Source of the DNA: Hymenobacter convexus
Lineage (GTDB): Bacteria > Bacteroidota > Bacteroidia > Cytophagales > Hymenobacteraceae
Reading direction: 5' to 3'
DNA length: 64,000 nucleotides
Assembly: GCF_030580955.1 (NCBI RefSeq)
Contig: NZ_JAUQON010000001.1
Span: 558,001-622,000, forward strand
Below, piece after piece: positions 60,644-64,000 of the stretch (positions are counted from its first letter, which is position 1; every line of letters begins with the position of its first letter). The position numbers and the translations under genes are program-made. The notes below the pieces were generated by a model. It was not told the origin of the DNA. It did no database searches and worked only from the letters and a program-made list of their open reading frames with translations.

Positions 60644-61885
60644 TCAGCGATGGCCGGCGGTGGCGGCATCGAACACGCGGCAGAAGTTACCCCCGCCGAA
60701 TTTGCCGATTTCCGCCGCCGTAAAACCGGTTTTTAGCAGCGCATCTACCACAGCGTAGTAGAATCCAACCGATTGGTTGGCCCACGCGCCGTTGGTGCGC
60801 TCCCCCACGCGGCCGCCCTTTGGGCCCCCACCCGGTCTGCCGGGGCCTCTGTCGCCGGGCGGCGGACCGTCGGCTCGGTTGCCCGGCGTGCCGCCCCCTT
60901 GCGGGTCTGGGCCGCCCGGTTTGGGGACGCGGGCGGGCTGGTAAGAAGGTGTCAGCTTGGTATCGGTGCCGATGCAAACGTGGTCGATGCCGACGACCTC
61001 CACCAGGGCCCGCACGTTCTGGGCATACGCCAGCGGCGTATCCGACAGGTGGGTCCACACCCCAATCACGCCGCCCGCGTCGGCTACGAACTTGGCGTGC
61101 GCCCGGCTGATGAGCCGGGGTTTCATCATGCGGGCCATGGTAGGATTCGGGCCCAGCTGGGTATCGAGGCCGGTATGGGAGACCAGCACGGGCTTGGTCG
61201 TCACGTTGAGCGCGGCGGTTACTGTTTCTACATTGGCGTGCGAGAGGTCGACGAGGATGCCCAGCCGGTTGCATTCGCGAATGGTGTCGGCCCCGAAGGC
61301 CGTCAGCCCGCCCCACTGCGCGGGGTTCGTGAACACGTCGCCCAGCGGCACCGAGGCGTCGTGGTCGTGCAACAGGCCGAGGTGGCGCAGGCCCCGGTCG
61401 TAAGCCCCTTGCAGCCGCTCCAGCTTACCCTCCAGAAAGTGCCCGCCTTCTACCGATTGGATGACGGTGGGCTGGTGCTTTTGGTGGGCGGCTTGCAGGT
61501 CGGCCAGGTTCAGGGCGCGTTGTAGGCCGTTGCGTTTCAGCTGCTGGTCCAGCGCCGTCAGCCCGTTGAGGAACCGCTCGTAGGCGTCGCCGGGGTTCTT
61601 CAGCTCCTGGTAGTCAACCGCGAACGTCAGGCAGATGGCCGACAGGCCGGTCTTTTTCATTTCGCCCACGATGTCCAGGTCCGGTCCCGGCAGCTCCGCT
61701 TGGGCGAGGGGCACGTCGACGTGGTTGTGGGTATCGATGCCCATTGTAGCGGCCACCAGCGCCGCCACCCGCGGGTCTACCTCGTCGATGGCCCATGCGG
61801 ACAGGGGGGTGAGCAGCAGCGCGGCGCTGGCTCCGGCGGTGGTGAGTAGAAAGTTTCGACGGGTCCAGGTTGGTTGAGGCTTCAT
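60644..61885 (-). CDS. Membrane dipeptidase (peptidase M19), Tat-exported
   Basis: A 413-residue zinc dipeptidase. The start MKPQPTWTRRNFLLTTAGASAALLLTPL carries a twin-arginine motif (TRRNFL), so it is exported folded. M19 marks: GIDTHNHVDVPL (metal ligands), QSVEGGHFLEG, LGLLHDHDA, LVDLSHANVETV, LVSHTG and HVCIGTDTKLTPSY. The Gly/Pro/Arg-rich insert (about 325-370: GGPDPQGGGTPGNRADGPPPGDRG) is unusual for the family and may be a disordered loop. It hydrolyses dipeptides in the periplasm. It lies outside the proposed island. Confidence 0.88.
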   Translation of the reverse strand: MKPQPTWTRRNFLLTTAGASAALLLTPLSAWAIDEVDPRVAALVAATMGIDTHNHVDVPLAQAELPGPDLDIVGEMKKTGLSAICLTFAVDYQELKNPGDAYERFLNGLTALDQQLKRNGLQRALNLADLQAAHQKHQPTVIQSVEGGHFLEGKLERLQGAYDRGLRHLGLLHDHDASVPLGDVFTNPAQWGGLTAFGADTIRECNRLGILVDLSHANVETVTAALNVTTKPVLVSHTGLDTQLGPNPTMARMMKPRLISRAHAKFVADAGGVIGVWTHLSDTPLAYAQNVRALVEVVGIDHVCIGTDTKLTPSYQPARVPKPGGPDPQGGGTPGNRADGPPPGDRGPGRPGGGPKGGRVGERTNGAWANQSVGFYYAVVDALLKTGFTAAEIGKFGGGNFCRVFDAATAGHR

Positions 61886-62299
61886 CTGTAGGAGGGGGGC
61901 GGCGGGCTGCCGGTCGGAGCGATTGTTTGCTGCCGGGAGGTAAGCCCTGAAATTTTAGGGCAAGAAGCGCCGAAAAGAAACGTCGGCCGCTAAGGTTCGA
62001 GTAGCGGGCACTTTTCCCCGACACATTGTCCGGCTTTGCCGACGATAGGGTACCCGCCCACCGATGGAATATTCGGCGCATCCTGCCGGGCAGTGTGCCG
62101 GCGGCGCGGTTTTATACACCTTAGTTTCCAGAGCTGTAGTAAGGGGTTGGGGCTGGCGTGGGCGGAACTGGGCCTACCCGTGGCCGTATCGGGCCTGGCA
62201 TGCTGGGTCGTGAAGCTGCAGAAGCCCATCAGCCGTCGGCGCTGCTGGCGGCCGGGGCTGCGCTGGCGGCCTGGAGGGCTTTCGCCGGGTGGGTGGCGG
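61886..62299. other. Intergenic region, about 410 bases
   Basis: Contains the upstream region of the minus-strand M19 gene. Open frames here are long only because of high GC and show no family-like sequence. Confidence 0.4.
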
Positions 62300-62746
62300 C
62301 TAAAAATGCCCGGGGTGGCGCAGCTTGGTGCCGTCGGCATTGAAGACCAAGGTGCGGCTGAGGTTGCTTTCGCAAGTGGCGGCTTCGTAGGTGATGACGG
62401 CGGTGCGGGCATTCACGAAGCGGGCCGCCTGGCAGATTTTCCGGCTCGGGTAATGGTCTATCAATGTGCGGCGCACGCTGGCCGGCAGGGCGCTGAGTTC
62501 CAGGGGGGCGCCGGTGGCCTCCACGTCGCCGTCGTTGCTGAACCGAACCAGCTGCACGGCCTGGCTTTGGGTGAAGCTGGCCTGGTACAGGCCCTGCGTC
62601 CTTTTCCACCGCACTTGGGTCGCAAGCGGGTAGTGCTGCTGCAAGGCCACGAAGGCCAGCGGCGGCACTCGGTCGGGGGAGATGAGTTGGGCCTGGCTGC
62701 CACCGGCCAGCAGCAGGGCCGCGCACAGCAAGAGGAAGGTTTTCAT
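62300..62746 (-). CDS. Secreted PepSY-like protein
   Basis: A 148-residue protein: signal peptide (MKTFLLLCAALLLAGGSQAQ) and a mature part resembling the PepSY-like domains of Bacteroidota (two repeats of about 60 residues: VPPLAFVALQQHYPLATQVRWKRTQGLYQASF and LPASVRRTLIDHYPSRKICQAARFVNARTAVITYEAA). The ATG is at 62746; the frame open to 62770 adds a non-signal extension. Such proteins are exported and of unknown function, possibly protease inhibitors. It stands alone on the strand. Confidence 0.72.
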   Translation of the reverse strand: MKTFLLLCAALLLAGGSQAQLISPDRVPPLAFVALQQHYPLATQVRWKRTQGLYQASFTQSQAVQLVRFSNDGDVEATGAPLELSALPASVRRTLIDHYPSRKICQAARFVNARTAVITYEAATCESNLSRTLVFNADGTKLRHPGHF

Positions 62747-63011
62747 AGCGAGAGAGGGCCCTGATGGCAACGGTAAAGGTCCCGCGTCGTCTCGGGTTAG
62801 TACATGACGCCAGTCAAAACAAGCCCCTGATTATGGTCATGTTAGCCCGGTAAAGCGCGCTGAACAACAAGGACGTGTGACCACACGGGGTGGCCGCATT
62901 GGCCTAAGCCGGTTCCTGCACCCCAGCGTTGCCGAAACCGTTGCCACCCACGCCTTCCCGCCGGTGCTCACCTTCAAGCTGGCCTAAGCCAATCGGCGAG
63001 TTTGCCTGGCC
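62747..63011. other. Intergenic region between the PepSY-like gene and the hemF terminator
   Basis: Contains GGCCTAAGCC twice (about 62902 and 62981). No gene is visible. Confidence 0.4.
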
Positions 63012-63059
63012 GAAAACAACAACGCCCGACTGGTTATTCAGCCGGGCGTTGTCGTTTTC
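63012..63059 (-). terminator. Terminator after hemF
   Basis: A 19-bp stem (63012-63030 with 63041-63059) with two G-U pairs and a 10-base loop, lying 81 bases past the hemF stop. The A-rich left arm gives U residues on the minus-strand transcript. Confidence 0.8.
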
Positions 63060-63140
63060 AAGCCTGAAATACCGCTGCCATTTCATCACAAGGGCATCGG
63101 CTGGGTGCGTGCGAAGTGCATCGCGCTGCCGACGTTTTAC

Positions 63141-64000
63141 TTACTGCAGCGGGGCGCCGGCGTCGGCGTGCAGCCAGTCAATGCCCTTGCGGAGCCAGCG
63201 TTGTGAGGTTTCCTCGGGTGAGTTGGGCTCGGGTCGGAGATTGTAGTGCCACTCGGCCTGGGGCGGCAGGCTCATGAGGATGCTTTCGGTGCGGCCGCCG
63301 GTTTCGAGGCCGAAGCGGGTGCCGCGGTCGATGGCCAGGTTGAACTCGGCGTAGCGGCCGCGACGCACCAGCTGCCAGTGCTTCTCGCGCGCGGACCAGG
63401 GCAGGGCGCGGGTGTCGTGGATGATGGCCTGGTAGGCGCGGCCGTACACTTCGCCCACGTCCTGCACGAAGGCAAACAGCTCCTCAAACGAGCCGTCCTG
63501 GCCCACGGTGAGGCGGTCGAAGAAGAGGCCGCCCACGCCGCGGGTTTCCTGGCGATGCGGCACGTAGAAGTACTCGTCGGCCCAGGTTTTGAAGCGCAGA
63601 TAGTAGTCCGGGTGGTGGCGCTCGCACACCTCCCGAATCTGCTCATGAAACCGGCGGGCCTGCGCCACGTCCACGTAAATGGGCGTCAAATCGAGCCCGC
63701 CGCCGAACCAGGCTTCGCCGTTGCCCGCCTCGAAATAGCGCACGTTCATGTGCGAGATGGGCACGCGCGGGCTGCGCGGGTGCTGCACCACGCTCACACC
63801 GGTGGCAAAGTAACGCCGGTCGGGCAGCTGCAGCGACTGCGCCACCTTTTCCGTGAGCCCGCCCCACACGGCCGAGAAGGCCACGCCGCTTTTTTCCAGC
63901 ACTTCGCCGTCCTGCAGCACCCGGGTGCGGCCGCCCCCGCCGCCAGCGTGCTCCCAAGGGGTTTCGGCGAATTTGGTGCCGCTGCCATCGGCCAGCTCCA
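63141..64000 (-). CDS. hemF: Oxygen-dependent coproporphyrinogen III oxidase (start beyond window)
   Basis: The frame is open to the window end, giving 286 residues of about 300. The aerobic enzyme decarboxylates coproporphyrinogen III to protoporphyrinogen IX in heme synthesis. Seen: GGGGGRTRVLQDGEVLEKSGVAFSAV near the N terminus, NVRYFEAGNGEAWFGGGLDLTPIYV, KTWADEYFYVPHRQETRGVGGLFFD, RRGRYAEFNLAIDRGTRFGLETGGRTESILMSLPP and EWHYN, all HemF signatures. The C terminus is complete. A few N-terminal residues lie outside. Confidence 0.96.
   Translation of the reverse strand, partial: ELADGSGTKFAETPWEHAGGGGGRTRVLQDGEVLEKSGVAFSAVWGGLTEKVAQSLQLPDRRYFATGVSVVQHPRSPRVPISHMNVRYFEAGNGEAWFGGGLDLTPIYVDVAQARRFHEQIREVCERHHPDYYLRFKTWADEYFYVPHRQETRGVGGLFFDRLTVGQDGSFEELFAFVQDVGEVYGRAYQAIIHDTRALPWSAREKHWQLVRRGRYAEFNLAIDRGTRFGLETGGRTESILMSLPPQAEWHYNLRPEPNSPEETSQRWLRKGIDWLHADAGAPLQ

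Noticed and set aside
62902..62990. The 10-base direct repeat GGCCTAAGCC, as a possible attachment or iteron site
   Set aside because: Only two short copies in a GC-rich gap, with no recombinase or replication gene nearby; chance is sufficient.
1..64000. CRISPR arrays, rRNA operons and transposase genes
   Set aside because: I looked for regularly spaced direct repeats, 16S/23S-like stretches and DDE or IS-type proteins and saw none.

Overview
The window comes from a GC-rich member of the Bacteroidota, most likely Hymenobacter or a close relative in the Cytophagales. The grounds are SusC/SusD genes, several type IX secretion (T9SS) C-terminal sorting domains, a DUF4295 gene directly behind rpmG, the Bacteroidota promoter pattern TTG-N19-21-TAnnTTTG in front of housekeeping genes, and palindromic intergenic repeats. 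No species can be fixed from the sequence alone.

Layout. 1-4430 is a housekeeping stretch: a truncated ornithine aminotransferase, a DUF2314-like protein, DUF5522, ribosomal proteins L28 and L33, DUF4295, FtsY and a Rieske-like lipoprotein. tRNA-Asn follows at 4434-4507. From its 3' end to about 60149 lies what I read as one large genomic island: the last 14 bases of the tRNA plus 4 more (18 bp, 4494-4511) recur exactly at 60132-60149, and a second 14-bp repeat sits just inside both ends. Beyond 60150 the chromosome resumes with a strong terminator, an M19 dipeptidase, a PepSY-like secreted protein and hemF.

Island, left half (4.5-33.8 kb). This is accessory and defence-like DNA: a GAF protein; a compact cassette of an RNase H-fold-like protein, an intact Ser/Thr kinase and a small protein; a 13-repeat propeller protein; TfoX; two consecutive proteins with HEPN-type R-N-x2-A-H motifs; an Abi-alpha protein; DUF2971; a protein with a C-terminal PD-(D/E)XK-like motif; a CehA-like exported protein; an XRE regulator and an unknown ORF; and a type I restriction-modification operon (hsdM, hsdS, a GmrSD-like DUF262/DUF1524 protein, hsdR, a YgjP-like protease). 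It ends in a mobile-element core laid out like a phage satellite: a replication-initiator-like gene, a perfect 35-bp inverted repeat, an unknown ORF, an excisionase-like HTH, a second small HTH, a divergent XRE repressor and a tyrosine recombinase with all catalytic residues.

Island, right half (33.8-59.7 kb). This is a beta-mannan utilisation locus. Two exported T9SS proteins (a GH26 mannanase and an SGNH hydrolase), an AraC regulator, a sodium:sugar symporter, a second T9SS GH26, a GH130 mannosylglucose phosphorylase, a cellobiose/mannobiose 2-epimerase, SusC, SusD, a SusE-position lipoprotein, a third GH26, a GH5-like hydrolase, a GH2 beta-mannosidase-like enzyme, a carboxylesterase and a mannose-isomerase-like cupin fit one pathway: surface cleavage and probable deacylation of mannan, import through SusCD, periplasmic trimming, and cytoplasmic conversion of mannobiose to mannosylglucose, then mannose 1-phosphate plus glucose. 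Together the island would give its host both phage defence and a new carbon source.
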